In this document: positions 10,644-20,232 of the stretch, one piece after another
How positions within the stretch are numbered: position 1 is the stretch's first letter
How the letters are laid out: every line of letters starts with the position of its first letter
Assembly: GCA_022014175.1 (NCBI GenBank)
Contig: JAKLLR010000007.1
Span: 1-43,480 of the forward strand
Origin: Gammaproteobacteria bacterium
Lineage (GTDB): Bacteria > Pseudomonadota > Gammaproteobacteria > Immundisolibacterales > JAKLLR01
Length of the DNA: 43,480 nucleotides
Direction of reading: 5' to 3'
Notes under the pieces: model-generated
What the model was told of the DNA's origin: nothing
Databases searched by the model: none
Seen by the model: only the letters and a program-made list of their open reading frames with translations
Program-made: the position numbers and the translations under genes

Positions 10644-11516
10644 ATGCTGTTAGCGACAGATACACCCGGCGCCCCTGCCGCTCCCAATCGGCAACTTCTG
10701 ATTTTTTCAGATCTGGACGGCACCCTGCTGGACCACCACGACTACAGCTACACCGCCGCCGAACCCGCAATAGAAGAGCTTCGGGTTCGCGCAATTCCAC
10801 TAATTCTAAATACCAGCAAGACCCTGGAGGAGACTCGGACAATCCGCGCCCAGATGGGGAATAACCACCCCTTCATAGTTGAAAATGGCGGTGCCGTAGC
10901 AGTGCCCGAAGGGTATTTCGAGGGCAAGCCGTGCAACGCTGATACACCTCTGGAGATTCACCATTTCGGCCTGCCCTATGGTGAGCTCTGCGATCTGCTA
11001 CAGGAGTTGCGCGCTGAGCATCAATGGCCCTTTCGGGGTTTCAGGGATTTCAGCGTGGAGGAGCTCTCCAGACAAACCGGCCTCACCCCGGCCCAGGCCA
11101 AAGCCGCGAAAGCCCGGGAGAGCAGCGAGCCTGTTAAATGGGCCGGAGAGGCGGCTCAGTTAAAGCTGTTCGAGTCCCAACTATCTGACCACGGTCTGAA
11201 GCTGGTTGAAGGCGGGCGATTTCACCACGTAATGGGCCGGACCGACAAAGGTCGTGGCCTGCAGTGGCTGCTCTGCCGCTATCGCCAGTTCTGGCCGGAG
11301 ACCGAATTTGTCACTGTTGCCCTGGGGGACGGCGGTAACGATGTCGCCATGCTTGAGGTGGCGCAGATTCCGGTGGTCATCACCCCTTCAGTGCCGGAAC
11401 GCGCTGCTATCACCATTGAAAACAGCGCCAACGCCCACTACCCCAGCGCAGCCGGACCAACCGGCTGGGCTCAGGCCATCCAACAGATCATCAACCAGGA
11501 GTGCCTGGCGGCATAA
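10644..11516 (+). CDS. HAD family mannosyl/glucosyl-3-phosphoglycerate phosphatase
   Basis: LLIFSDLDGTLLDHHDYSY, LNTSKTLEETRTIR, FIVENGGAVAVPEGYF, VALGDGGNDVAMLEVA; MPGP-type HAD phosphatase. Confidence 0.85.
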   Translation: MLLATDTPGAPAAPNRQLLIFSDLDGTLLDHHDYSYTAAEPAIEELRVRAIPLILNTSKTLEETRTIRAQMGNNHPFIVENGGAVAVPEGYFEGKPCNADTPLEIHHFGLPYGELCDLLQELRAEHQWPFRGFRDFSVEELSRQTGLTPAQAKAAKARESSEPVKWAGEAAQLKLFESQLSDHGLKLVEGGRFHHVMGRTDKGRGLQWLLCRYRQFWPETEFVTVALGDGGNDVAMLEVAQIPVVITPSVPERAAITIENSANAHYPSAAGPTGWAQAIQQIINQECLAA

Positions 11517-11520
11517 CACT

Positions 11521-12735
11521 ATGGGCGACTTTAACCAGAATGGCGTGATTACAACGCTGCACACCCTTGCGGATCGGCCGATTGAAGAGATTGAAGCGGA
11601 GCTGGTGGAATTCTCCAGAGTCCGGCCCATGTCACTGGTGCTGCCTTCACTCTACTCAGAGCTGGCCGGATCAGCCCTCTCCCACATCGTCGACGAGCTC
11701 ACTAAGGTGCCTTATCTCGATGAGATTGTAATCGGTCTCGACCAGGCCAACGCGGCCGAGTTTAAACACACCACGGCGTATTTCGACCGCCTGCCCCAGC
11801 ATCATCGAATTCTCTGGCACGATGGGCCCCGGCTCACTGCCCTGGACAAAAAACTACAGGCCCACGGGCTCGCGCCCGGTGAACCGGGCAAGGGGCGTAA
11901 CGTCTGGTACTGCTACGGTTACATCCTCGCCTCTGGCAGGGCCAAAGTGATCGCCCTGCATGACTGTGACATCCTCACCTATCAGCGGGATCTCGTCGCC
12001 CGGCTCTTCTACCCCATCGCCAATCCCACGTTTAATTTTGAGTTCTGCAAGGGGTATTACTACCGGGTCGCCAACGGCAGTCTCAATGGCCGGGTCAGCC
12101 GGTTGCTGGTGACGCCGCTGCTGCGCACCCTGCAGACAGTACTGGGGCCCAGTGGTTATCTAGCCTTTCTCGACAGCTTTCGCTACCCTCTCGCCGGGGA
12201 GTTTGCGATGCGGGCCGAGGTGATTGCGGATATCCGCATCCCCAGTGACTGGGGGCTGGAGATCGGGGTGCTGTCAGAGGTCTACCGCAACTACTCCAAC
12301 CGGCGCAGCTGCCAGGTTGAGATCGCGGATGCCTATGACCACAAACACCAGTCACTCTCGGTCGACGACCCCAATGCCGGGCTCTCCCGTATGGCGACAG
12401 ACATCTCCAAGGCCCTCTTCCGCAAACTCGCCACCCACGGCACGGTATTCAGCCCGGGCACCTTTAGAACCATTAAGGCCGCCTATCTGCGCAACGCGCT
12501 GGACTTCGTCGAAAAGTACTCCTGCGATGCGGTGATCAACGGCCTGACCCTGGACCGGCATCAAGAAGAGACTGCTGTGGAACTCTTTGCACAGAATATT
12601 GTGGCTGCTGGCGAGACCTTTCTGGCAAGCCCAGAGGCAACCCCGTTTATCCCGAGCTGGAACCGGGTCATCAGCGCGATTCCCGACTTTCTCAGCCAGC
12701 TTTACGACGCAGTCGAGGCGGATAACAACGAATAG
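11521..12735 (+). CDS. Glucosyl-3-phosphoglycerate synthase-like glycosyltransferase (GT-A)
   Basis: MSLVLPSLYSELAGSALSHIVDELTKVPYLDEIVIGLDQ, KGRNVWYCYGYILASG, ALHDCDI, LAGEFAMRAEVIADIRIPSDWGLEIGVLSEVY. Start MGDFNQNG at 11521 within ORF 11254..12735. Confidence 0.85.
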   Translation: MGDFNQNGVITTLHTLADRPIEEIEAELVEFSRVRPMSLVLPSLYSELAGSALSHIVDELTKVPYLDEIVIGLDQANAAEFKHTTAYFDRLPQHHRILWHDGPRLTALDKKLQAHGLAPGEPGKGRNVWYCYGYILASGRAKVIALHDCDILTYQRDLVARLFYPIANPTFNFEFCKGYYYRVANGSLNGRVSRLLVTPLLRTLQTVLGPSGYLAFLDSFRYPLAGEFAMRAEVIADIRIPSDWGLEIGVLSEVYRNYSNRRSCQVEIADAYDHKHQSLSVDDPNAGLSRMATDISKALFRKLATHGTVFSPGTFRTIKAAYLRNALDFVEKYSCDAVINGLTLDRHQEETAVELFAQNIVAAGETFLASPEATPFIPSWNRVISAIPDFLSQLYDAVEADNNE

Positions 12736-12758
12736 GCCAGGGCGCACCAGCCGTTGTT

Positions 12759-14525
12759 TTAGCAGTCCTCCAGCCAGACCGTCTGGTAGGGTTGCAGCAG
12801 AAGCTCTTCGATATCCGCACCGGTATATTGGCTCGACAGCAGGTCATACCAGGACTGGCCGTTGCCGCTCCGCCGCTGAGGCGCCAGCGCGACGTGCTGC
12901 GGACGTTGGGTCACGTTACTCACCGCGAGAATGCGCTGGCGACCATCCGGACTGGTGCGCCGGAGCGCGAACAGACTCGGCCCCATATCCACCGTTTCCT
13001 GCAACCCGTCCGGGTGGAACGCCGGCTGATGACGTCGCAGCTGCAATACCCGGGTCAGCTCGGTAAATACGCTGGCATTCGGCGTTGACGGGTTGTTCAG
13101 CAGCGCCTCCAGTTCGTCCGCGTCCCACTTGCGCCGGTTGATCGCCCGGGTCATACCGGTCTGCTCCACCCCGAGAGCATGGTTCGGGGTAGCGAACAGG
13201 GAGTGAATATAGATCGCCGGGATCCCCTGGATCGCCAGCATCATCACCTGGGAACAGAGAAACCGCTGCACTTGCCACTGGTCCTGCCCCGCCACGGTGC
13301 CGCCAAGGGCATCGAACAGGGAGATATTGATCTCGTAGGGGCTCTCTTTGCCGTTACCGTCACTCTTCATGCCGACATAACCGCCGTAACGGCGCATAGC
13401 GTCGATCAGCTCAGCCACCTCCCACTCCGGCAGAATGCCCTCCACCGGTCGCAGTCCGACGCCGTCATGGGAGGCTGCGAAGTTGAGATAGGTACAGCCC
13501 TTGAGGGCTCGGGGCATATCCCGGCACCAGCGGGTCAGATAACCCGCATTACCCCGGTGCAGCGCGTGCAGCAACAGCGGCGGCAAGGCAAACTGGTAAA
13601 CGATATGGGCTTCGTCGCTATTACCAAAATAGCTCAGGTTTTCACCGTTCGGCACATTGGTTTCGGTCAGTAGCAGAACATCTGGCGCGACCAGGTCGAG
13701 CAGATCCCGCATCAGCTTGACCACCTCGTGGGTCTCCCGCAGGTGAATGCAGCGGGTGCCGAGTTTTTTCCAGAGATAGGCAATCGCATCCAGACGGATA
13801 TAGCGAGCCCCTTCCCGCACATAGAACAGCAGCAGATCAAGAAACTCGAACAGCACATCCGGATTGGCAAAATTCAGATCGATCTGGTCTTCACCGAAGG
13901 TGGCCCAGACATGCCGCAAACCCCGATGGGTGTGGGCGGGCACCAGCAGTGGGCTGTTCCGCGGCCGAACCACATCCGAAACGTCGGTTTCCGGTGGCAT
14001 TTCGATGAAGTAATCGCAACCCGGCTCGACATTATTGACGAAATCGACGAACCACAGACTCTCCCGGGAGACGTGGTTGATCACCAGATCAATCATCAGG
14101 TCATAGCCGCCATCAATCCGCTCAATATCGGACCAGTCCCCGAGATCCGGATTGACCTGGCGGTAGTCGATTACCGCAAAACCGTCATCGGAGCTGAAGG
14201 GGAAAAACGGCAGGATATGGAGGCCCGAAAAGGCTTCCCGCAAGCGCGAGTTAAACAACTGGTCGAGGGTTGCAAGGGGGTGTTCACCGGCCCGCCTCAG
14301 GCTGTCACCGTAGGTGATAGCGAGCACATCCTGCTCATCCCAGGTCCGGGGTTTTCGCTCCCCCAGATCAGTCATGCCGGAGACAACCAGAACCCTCAGC
14401 CGGGACATCAAGGCCGACAGGCGCTCTTCCCCATACAGCAGCTTTAGCCGCGACTCGACCCGCTGTTTAAACCAGCGGGGAAGCAGCTCGGTCTGCTCAG
14501 TTACTGGATCGATGACCCTGTCCAT
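12759..14525 (-). CDS. GH13 sucrose phosphorylase-like enzyme, probably glucosylglycerate phosphorylase
   Basis: 588 aa; catalytic motifs ARYIRLDAIAYLWK, LLLTETNVP, FAASHDGVGLRP, and DLVINHVS; convergent with the GpgS-like gene. Confidence 0.85.
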   Translation of the reverse strand: MDRVIDPVTEQTELLPRWFKQRVESRLKLLYGEERLSALMSRLRVLVVSGMTDLGERKPRTWDEQDVLAITYGDSLRRAGEHPLATLDQLFNSRLREAFSGLHILPFFPFSSDDGFAVIDYRQVNPDLGDWSDIERIDGGYDLMIDLVINHVSRESLWFVDFVNNVEPGCDYFIEMPPETDVSDVVRPRNSPLLVPAHTHRGLRHVWATFGEDQIDLNFANPDVLFEFLDLLLFYVREGARYIRLDAIAYLWKKLGTRCIHLRETHEVVKLMRDLLDLVAPDVLLLTETNVPNGENLSYFGNSDEAHIVYQFALPPLLLHALHRGNAGYLTRWCRDMPRALKGCTYLNFAASHDGVGLRPVEGILPEWEVAELIDAMRRYGGYVGMKSDGNGKESPYEINISLFDALGGTVAGQDQWQVQRFLCSQVMMLAIQGIPAIYIHSLFATPNHALGVEQTGMTRAINRRKWDADELEALLNNPSTPNASVFTELTRVLQLRRHQPAFHPDGLQETVDMGPSLFALRRTSPDGRQRILAVSNVTQRPQHVALAPQRRSGNGQSWYDLLSSQYTGADIEELLLQPYQTVWLEDC

Positions 14526-14692
14526 TTATGCCATACACCCCAACACCAGTATCACCCTCACCAGTGGAGCTACCGAAACAACACCAGCCAACCGGCCACT
14601 GAGATATCGGAGTCCCGGCAGACAGTTAGCAATCACCCTGTTTTATTACGCAAGAATTACGCCATTGGGGATAGCCCCGGGGCCGCTAAAGA

Positions 14693-15073
14693 CTAGTCGG
14701 TATTTCGCAACATCTCAGCCATGTTGGCAAAAGCGGGCCGCAGCATCTCCTGCAACCGCTCTTCAATACCAACCTCGCTCATGGCCTGGTCCATACACTC
14801 CAGCCAGGCATCCCGCTCCGCAGGCCCGATCGCAAAGGGCTCGTGCTGGTGAGTCAGGCAGGGTGAACCAAACTTTTCGGTAAACAGGGGGGGTCCACCC
14901 AGCCAGCCGGAGAGAAACATGAAGAGCTTGTCAGCCACCTCTCCGGTGTCCTCTTTATGCATGGCACGGATAGTTTCCGCGCCCTCCCGTTCACCCATCA
15001 CTTGATAGAGCTGGGTTGAGAGCTTGCGTATCACCTCTTCGCCCCCAAGCTCCTCATACATATTGAATCCCAT
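14693..15073 (-). CDS. Truncated hemoglobin (group II-like)
   Basis: MYEELGGEEVIRKLSTQLYQVM...PPLFTEKFGSPCLTHQHEPFAIGPAERDAWLECMDQAM; proximal His and Trp(G8) pattern of group II trHb. Confidence 0.88.
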   Translation of the reverse strand: MGFNMYEELGGEEVIRKLSTQLYQVMGEREGAETIRAMHKEDTGEVADKLFMFLSGWLGGPPLFTEKFGSPCLTHQHEPFAIGPAERDAWLECMDQAMSEVGIEERLQEMLRPAFANMAEMLRNTD

Positions 15074-15176
15074 TTCATACCCTCTTTAAAGTAGTCCGTT
15101 GCGCACCTCCTCCGGGCGCTCAGACCACCGGCACGGTCACTGCGGGTGGCTTACCCCGGAGCAGAACCTGCCTCTC

Positions 15177-15998
15177 TCATTTTTTTAATGCAGCCCCAGA
15201 ATACTCGATTTCATCATGAGTGGTCAGCCAGATATGACGGGCAGCCGGGTTCAGCTGCTCCTCTCTCACATGCCCCACCAGTCCGGCAGCACGCGTAATC
15301 ACAGCGAACCCGCGCATAATCTCCCAGGGCACGTCGATCTCCAGCAATACCGCCGCGATCGCCCCGGTGGCATTGATAGTGATGTGCTTGCCATAGGCCG
15401 CATCCACCGCTGAGCCCAGCACTCTCAAGGCGCTGATGTAGCGACCATCCACGCCCGCCGCCTCTGCCACCTGCAGCAGCTTCGGGGTACGTGGATCATC
15501 CGGCCGGTGCAGGTTATGGCCAAAACCGGGCAGCCGGTCGCCGTCGTCCCGATATCGCTGGGCTATGCGGGCTGCGGCCGACTCAACCCCTTCATCCGCG
15601 TCAAGTATTTCGCTCAAAATCCGGGCGGCGCCCTCCATGGTGCCGACAAACTGACCACCAACGCCAAGCAAACCGGCGGCCACTGCGCCCTGCATCGCTT
15701 CCGGCGCGCTCATGGCAATCAGGCGGGTAGCAATCGCGCTGGGGGTCATGCCGTGTTCCATCAGGGTCACCAGTACCGAGTCCAGAATCCGGGTTTCGCC
15801 GTCACTGGGCATGCGCCCGAGAATTTGAAAATAGATCATCTGGGTGAAATTGACCTGACCAATCAAATCATCCACCAGACTCATATCGCGGATATAAATG
15901 GCATCCGCTGTGTAGTCACAGATGGCAGTCGTTGGTTTAGCTCTCTCGGTCACGCTCTGACTCCTGTAGTTAAGCTGGGCAGGGTGCAGTCCGCCCAC
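15177..15998 (-). CDS. Citryl-CoA lyase / citrate synthase-like protein
   Basis: AIYIRDMSLVDDLIGQVNFTQMIYFQILGRMPS, GFGHNLHRPDDPRTPKL, VITRAAGLVGHVREEQ; small citrate synthase-fold. The exact start is uncertain. Confidence 0.8.
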   Translation of the reverse strand: MGGLHPAQLNYRSQSVTERAKPTTAICDYTADAIYIRDMSLVDDLIGQVNFTQMIYFQILGRMPSDGETRILDSVLVTLMEHGMTPSAIATRLIAMSAPEAMQGAVAAGLLGVGGQFVGTMEGAARILSEILDADEGVESAAARIAQRYRDDGDRLPGFGHNLHRPDDPRTPKLLQVAEAAGVDGRYISALRVLGSAVDAAYGKHITINATGAIAAVLLEIDVPWEIMRGFAVITRAAGLVGHVREEQLNPAARHIWLTTHDEIEYSGAALKK

Positions 15999-16094
15999 GA
16001 GAGCTCAAGGATAACCGATCGCAGGCCGTGATCGCCCGTGGCGCGGTGGCTTCGGCTGTGCTTGAATTGAAGCGTTCCCTGGAGAGAGAAAATA

Positions 16095-17567
16095 ATGACC
16101 CCTGACCTCAAACAATACTGGCCTCTGTTTATTGGTGGCGACTGGGTGGACGCGGCGGACGGAGAGCGTATCGCGGTCGAAAATCCTGCCACCGGTCAGA
16201 CCATCAGCGAAATCGCCGCCGCGGCCCAGGCTGATGTCGATCACGCCGTGGCCGCAGCCCGAAGCGCATTTGAATCCCGGGTGCTGCAGGAGATGCGGCC
16301 CTCTCTGCGGGCTGAATTAATGCTCGAAGTGGCCGCCCTGCTGAAGACGCGAGCCGATCAGATTGCCATGGTCGAGTGTCTCGATAACGGCAGAAATCTG
16401 GTCGCTGCCCGCAACGAGGCGCTGGCCGCCGCCCGCTATTTCACCTACTACGCAGGCGCTGCCGACAAACTGGAGGGCCGCATGATTCCGCTGGGCGGGG
16501 CCTACCATGACTACACCATTCCAGCACCCTACGGGGTTTCAGCCCAGATCGTGCCGTGGAACTTCCCCCTCCAGATCGGTGCGCGCTCTATCGCCTGCGC
16601 CTTGGCGACCGCCAACACTGTGGTGATGAAATCACCGGAACTCTCACCCCTGAGTCTCTACCTGCTGGCCGAAGTGCTGGCGGATGCAGGGGTGCCTCCG
16701 GGCACCGTCAATATCATCAGCGGCTTCGGCCATACCGCTGGTGCGGCGCTGGCGGCACACAGAGACATTGACCATATCGTCTTCACCGGCTCGGTGCCCA
16801 CTGGTCGCGCGATCCTCAAAGCCGCGGCGGAGCGGATCATCCCCTGCGTGATGGAGCTGGGTGGAAAATCCGCCGGCATCATCTATGCGGATGCCAATGT
16901 TGAGCAGGCAGTCAACAGTACCGCCATCGGCATCTTCACCCACTCCGGACAGGTCTGCTCCGCCTGCTCCCGGCTACTGGTCCACCGCAGCCTGCATGAT
17001 GAGGTGGTGGCGGGACTGGTGGCCGCAGCGGGTGAACGCACGGCAGGGCCAGGCATGGAAGGCCACGAGATGCCACCGCTGATCTCCTCACAACAACTCG
17101 CCAAAGTCGAACGCTATTGTCAGCAGGCCATCAAACAGGGGGCCACCGCAGTCTGCGGTGGCAGCTCACTGCCCCGGGACGGCCATTTTTTTCCGCCGAC
17201 GATTCTCACCGGCACCACCCCCGATATGGCAGTGGCCCAGGAAGAGATTTTCGGGCCGGTTCTGGCGGTCATCCCCTTTGACACGCCGGAGGAGGCCATC
17301 GCTCTGGCCAACGGCACCGATTACGGCCTGGTGGCGGGGGTTTATACCCGGGATCTGGCACTGGCCCACTGGAGCGCAGACCGGCTCAGCGCGGGACAGG
17401 TCTTCATCAATGAGTGGTTTGCCGGAGGAGTGGAAACCCCTTTTGGCGGCACCAAACGCTCCGGCTACGGTCGCGAGAAGGGGCAGGAGGCACTGCTCAA
17501 CTACGTCCAGACCAAAAACGTGGCTATTCGGCTTGATGGCGCCGGCGGCGGTCGGCCCGGGGGCTAG
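16095..17567 (+). CDS. NAD(P)-dependent aldehyde dehydrogenase
   Basis: VPWNFPLQIGARSIACALATANTVVMKSPELSPLS, VFTGSVPTGRAI, MELGGKSAGIIYADAN, HSGQVCSACSRLLV; complete ALDH signatures. Confidence 0.95.
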   Translation: MTPDLKQYWPLFIGGDWVDAADGERIAVENPATGQTISEIAAAAQADVDHAVAAARSAFESRVLQEMRPSLRAELMLEVAALLKTRADQIAMVECLDNGRNLVAARNEALAAARYFTYYAGAADKLEGRMIPLGGAYHDYTIPAPYGVSAQIVPWNFPLQIGARSIACALATANTVVMKSPELSPLSLYLLAEVLADAGVPPGTVNIISGFGHTAGAALAAHRDIDHIVFTGSVPTGRAILKAAAERIIPCVMELGGKSAGIIYADANVEQAVNSTAIGIFTHSGQVCSACSRLLVHRSLHDEVVAGLVAAAGERTAGPGMEGHEMPPLISSQQLAKVERYCQQAIKQGATAVCGGSSLPRDGHFFPPTILTGTTPDMAVAQEEIFGPVLAVIPFDTPEEAIALANGTDYGLVAGVYTRDLALAHWSADRLSAGQVFINEWFAGGVETPFGGTKRSGYGREKGQEALLNYVQTKNVAIRLDGAGGGRPGG

Positions 17568-17674
17568 CGCCGGATAACCCGGCCAGCACACCGCGATTCT
17601 TCTCTGGCCCATTGCTGAAACAGGGGCCACAAACCCCATGTTAGACTCCCGCTAAATGGTCGGCCAACCCCAAT

Positions 17675-18211
17675 TTGATGCGTAATCGCTCCACCCATCT
17701 ACTGACTCTGTTACTGGCGCTGATCACCCTGGCCACAGCCGTTTGGCTCTTGCTTAGCACACCACCCCAATCACCGGTGGCCGCGACTGAAGCGGAACCT
17801 GTGGCGATTCAAGCCACAATAAAGCCCGTCGCAGCAGCAAAACCGGAACACCCCCCGGGGCGGCGACTGATTTTCGACCTGGCAACCCATACGCCCGCGG
17901 AGTTGCAGGCCACACTGCAACGAGCGGAGTCCCTGGTGGAAGGTCACGAAACCGAAACAGACCATCTGGTTCTGGTCCTGCACGGTGCGGACGTGCGTTT
18001 TTTCTCCCGCAAGCATTACCAGGCCTACAAAGAGATTGTCGATCTGGCTGCCAAGCTGGACGCCTACCAGATCATCGATATGAAAATATGTGTGACTGCA
18101 ATGGAGAAGGCCGGTATCGCCCGGGATGAAATTCCGCCATTCCTTGAGATGGTCCCGTTCGGACCCGCAGAGATCCAGCGGCTGATTGAGGCTGACTATA
18201 TTCCCATGTAG
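17675..18211 (+). CDS. Exported or membrane-anchored DsrE-like domain protein
   Basis: N-terminal hydrophobic segment HLLTLLLALITLATAVWLLL; C-terminal domain HLVLVLHGADVRFFSRKHYQAYKEIVDLAAKLDAYQIIDMKICVTAMEKAGI...EMVPFGPAEIQRLIEADYIPM, resembling DsrE/F-like proteins. Confidence 0.65.
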   Translation: MMRNRSTHLLTLLLALITLATAVWLLLSTPPQSPVAATEAEPVAIQATIKPVAAAKPEHPPGRRLIFDLATHTPAELQATLQRAESLVEGHETETDHLVLVLHGADVRFFSRKHYQAYKEIVDLAAKLDAYQIIDMKICVTAMEKAGIARDEIPPFLEMVPFGPAEIQRLIEADYIPM

Positions 18212-18302
18212 CCCCGGCACCGCCCCGTACGCCCTTGCCTGTTCAGGCTCGGGTAGAATAGCCCGCCCCGAATTAACGCAAACCCCACTGGATTGATCAC
18301 CC

Positions 18303-19754
18303 ATGACCAAGGACGTCTCCGGCGACTATTTCTCCGACTGGAAAGAACAGGAACAGCAAGCCGAGGCGATGATTCCGGTCATCGGCCGTCTCTATCGGGA
18401 GTTCGGCGTGGTCACCACCCTCTATGGTGACTCAATCGTTAACGCTTCAACCCTGGATATTCTGCAGGCTCACCGCCAGGTGGCCCAGATCGAGCAGCGG
18501 GAGCTGAGCACCCGGGATACCTTGCCGATTATTGAGGCAATCAGCCGACTGGATCTTGCCGCCGCCCGGATTGATCTGGGCAAACTGGCGGTCAACTACC
18601 AGAACCTCTCCCAGACAGAGACTGTGGATGACTATGTCACCGCAGAATTGGCGGAGATCAATACCGGCCGTAAACCGATTCTCAGCGAACCGCGAGACGT
18701 GGTGCTCTACGGCTTCGGCCGCATTGGCCGCCTGCTCACCCGCATCCTGATCCAGAAAACCGGTGGCGGCGACAAACTGCGACTGCGGGCGGTGGTGGTA
18801 CGCAAAGGCGGGCCGGACGACCTGATCAAGCGAACCAGCCTGCTGCAGCGCGACTCGGTCCACGGGCCACTGGATGGCACTGTCACCATCGACACCGAAG
18901 AGAACGCCATCATCGCCAATGGCAACATGATCCGGGTGATCTACTCAGACTCACCATCAGAGATGGATTACACCCTCTACGGCATCAAGGATGCGCTGGT
19001 GATCGACAATACCGGGCGCTGGTCGGACCGGGAGGGGCTCAGCCAACACCTGGGCGCCCGGGGGGTCTGGAAGGTGCTGTTGACAGCACCCGGCAAAGGC
19101 AATGTGCCCAATATCGTCTACGGCATTAATCACGACACCCTGGACCCTCAGGAGAAAATTCTCTCCGCCGCCAGTTGCACCACCAACGCCATCGTGCCCC
19201 CCCTGAAGGTGATTGATGACCGTTTTGGAATCGAGAGTGGCCATGTGGAGACCTGCCACGCCTACACCAATGACCAGAATCTGATCGACAATTTCCATAA
19301 AGCCAACCGCCGCGGGCGGGCAGCGCCGCTGAATATGGTGATCACATCAACCGGCGCCGCCAAAGCGGTCGCCAAAGCGTTGCCCCAACTGGCAGGCAAA
19401 CTCACCGGCAATGCGATTCGGGTGCCGACCCCCAACGTCTCGCTGGCAATTCTGAACCTCAACCTGAAGACCGCCACCACTGTCGATGAGCTCAACGCCT
19501 ATTTCAAAGAGATCGCGTTGCATTCGGCCCTGCAGCAGCAGATCGACTACACCAACTCTCCGGAAGTCGTCTCTTCCGACTTTATCGGCTCTCGCCACAC
19601 CGGTGTGGTGGACTCACTTGCCTCTATCGTTGAAGGTAACCGCTGCGTGCTCTACGTCTGGTATGACAACGAGTATGGTTACAGCTGCCAGGTGATTCGT
19701 CTGGTCCAGCACCTCGCCGGGCTGCAACTACCACTCTACCCCAAGGAGAACTAG
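18303..19754 (+). CDS. Glyceraldehyde-3-phosphate dehydrogenase, long form with ~130 aa N-terminal extension
   Basis: VVLYGFGRIGRLLTRIL, SAASCTTNAIVPPLKVIDD, YDNEYGYSCQVIRLVQH; 483 aa. Confidence 0.93.
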   Translation: MTKDVSGDYFSDWKEQEQQAEAMIPVIGRLYREFGVVTTLYGDSIVNASTLDILQAHRQVAQIEQRELSTRDTLPIIEAISRLDLAAARIDLGKLAVNYQNLSQTETVDDYVTAELAEINTGRKPILSEPRDVVLYGFGRIGRLLTRILIQKTGGGDKLRLRAVVVRKGGPDDLIKRTSLLQRDSVHGPLDGTVTIDTEENAIIANGNMIRVIYSDSPSEMDYTLYGIKDALVIDNTGRWSDREGLSQHLGARGVWKVLLTAPGKGNVPNIVYGINHDTLDPQEKILSAASCTTNAIVPPLKVIDDRFGIESGHVETCHAYTNDQNLIDNFHKANRRGRAAPLNMVITSTGAAKAVAKALPQLAGKLTGNAIRVPTPNVSLAILNLNLKTATTVDELNAYFKEIALHSALQQQIDYTNSPEVVSSDFIGSRHTGVVDSLASIVEGNRCVLYVWYDNEYGYSCQVIRLVQHLAGLQLPLYPKEN

Positions 19755-19764
19755 GACTCAGCCC

Positions 19765-20118
19765 ATGCGGGTTACCCATATCTACAGCGATGGCGATGGC
19801 TGCTCCTGCCTCGGCCACAAGCAGATCGAACTGCTGCCCCAGGGGCAGTACGGCCACTTCTCCGAACTTCAGGCTGGCCCCGGCATCCAGTTCCGGGAGG
19901 CACCAGCGGACTACGATTCGGGCTGGCACACCGTGCCCCATGCGCTCTATCTGATTATTCTCTCCGGTCGGCTACAGATCGAAACCGGTGACGGCCAAAC
20001 CCGCTCCCTGGGGCCTGGAGATGTGATTCTTGCCGAGGACACAGACGGCCAGGGCCACCACACTGTTGCCGTCGGTGGCCAGCCGGTCCACTCGGTCATG
20101 GTGCCGCTCCAGAGCTGA
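19765..20118 (+). CDS. Cupin-domain protein
   Basis: 117 aa; GWHTVPHALYLIILSGRLQIETGDGQTRSLGPGDVILAEDTDGQGHHT cupin motif pattern. Confidence 0.75.
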   Translation: MRVTHIYSDGDGCSCLGHKQIELLPQGQYGHFSELQAGPGIQFREAPADYDSGWHTVPHALYLIILSGRLQIETGDGQTRSLGPGDVILAEDTDGQGHHTVAVGGQPVHSVMVPLQS

Positions 20119-20144
20119 CCAGTAACCGGGGTTTCCTCTCCGGG

Positions 20145-20158
20145 TTGACCTACATCAA
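20145..20158. promoter_or_regulatory. FNR/ANR box TTGACctacATCAA upstream of first Rieske oxygenase
   Basis: Read directly: TTGAC-CTAC-ATCAA against consensus TTGAT-N4-ATCAA (9/10); ~80 nt upstream of ATG 20233. Confidence 0.75.
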
Positions 20159-20164
20159 TGTGCC

Positions 20165-20180
20165 GCCAGGGCGACCTGGC
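20165..20180. repeat. Perfect inverted repeat GCCAGG-GCGA-CCTGGC in leader of first Rieske gene
   Basis: Read directly at 20165-20180, immediately downstream of the FNR box. Confidence 0.5.
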
Positions 20181-20232
20181 GCAAGCTCTCCTGCCAGCAG
20201 GCGCAATAGCGCTCTAGCCTTGGAGAGACACT

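Noticed and set aside
13728-14447. 239 aa plus-strand ORF
   Set aside because: Antisense to the well-supported GH13 phosphorylase gene; no recognisable domain; high-GC shadow ORF.
18290-18306. TTGATCACCCATGA at the start of the GAPDH gene as an FNR box
   Set aside because: Right half-site lacks the ATCAA pattern and overlaps the start codon.
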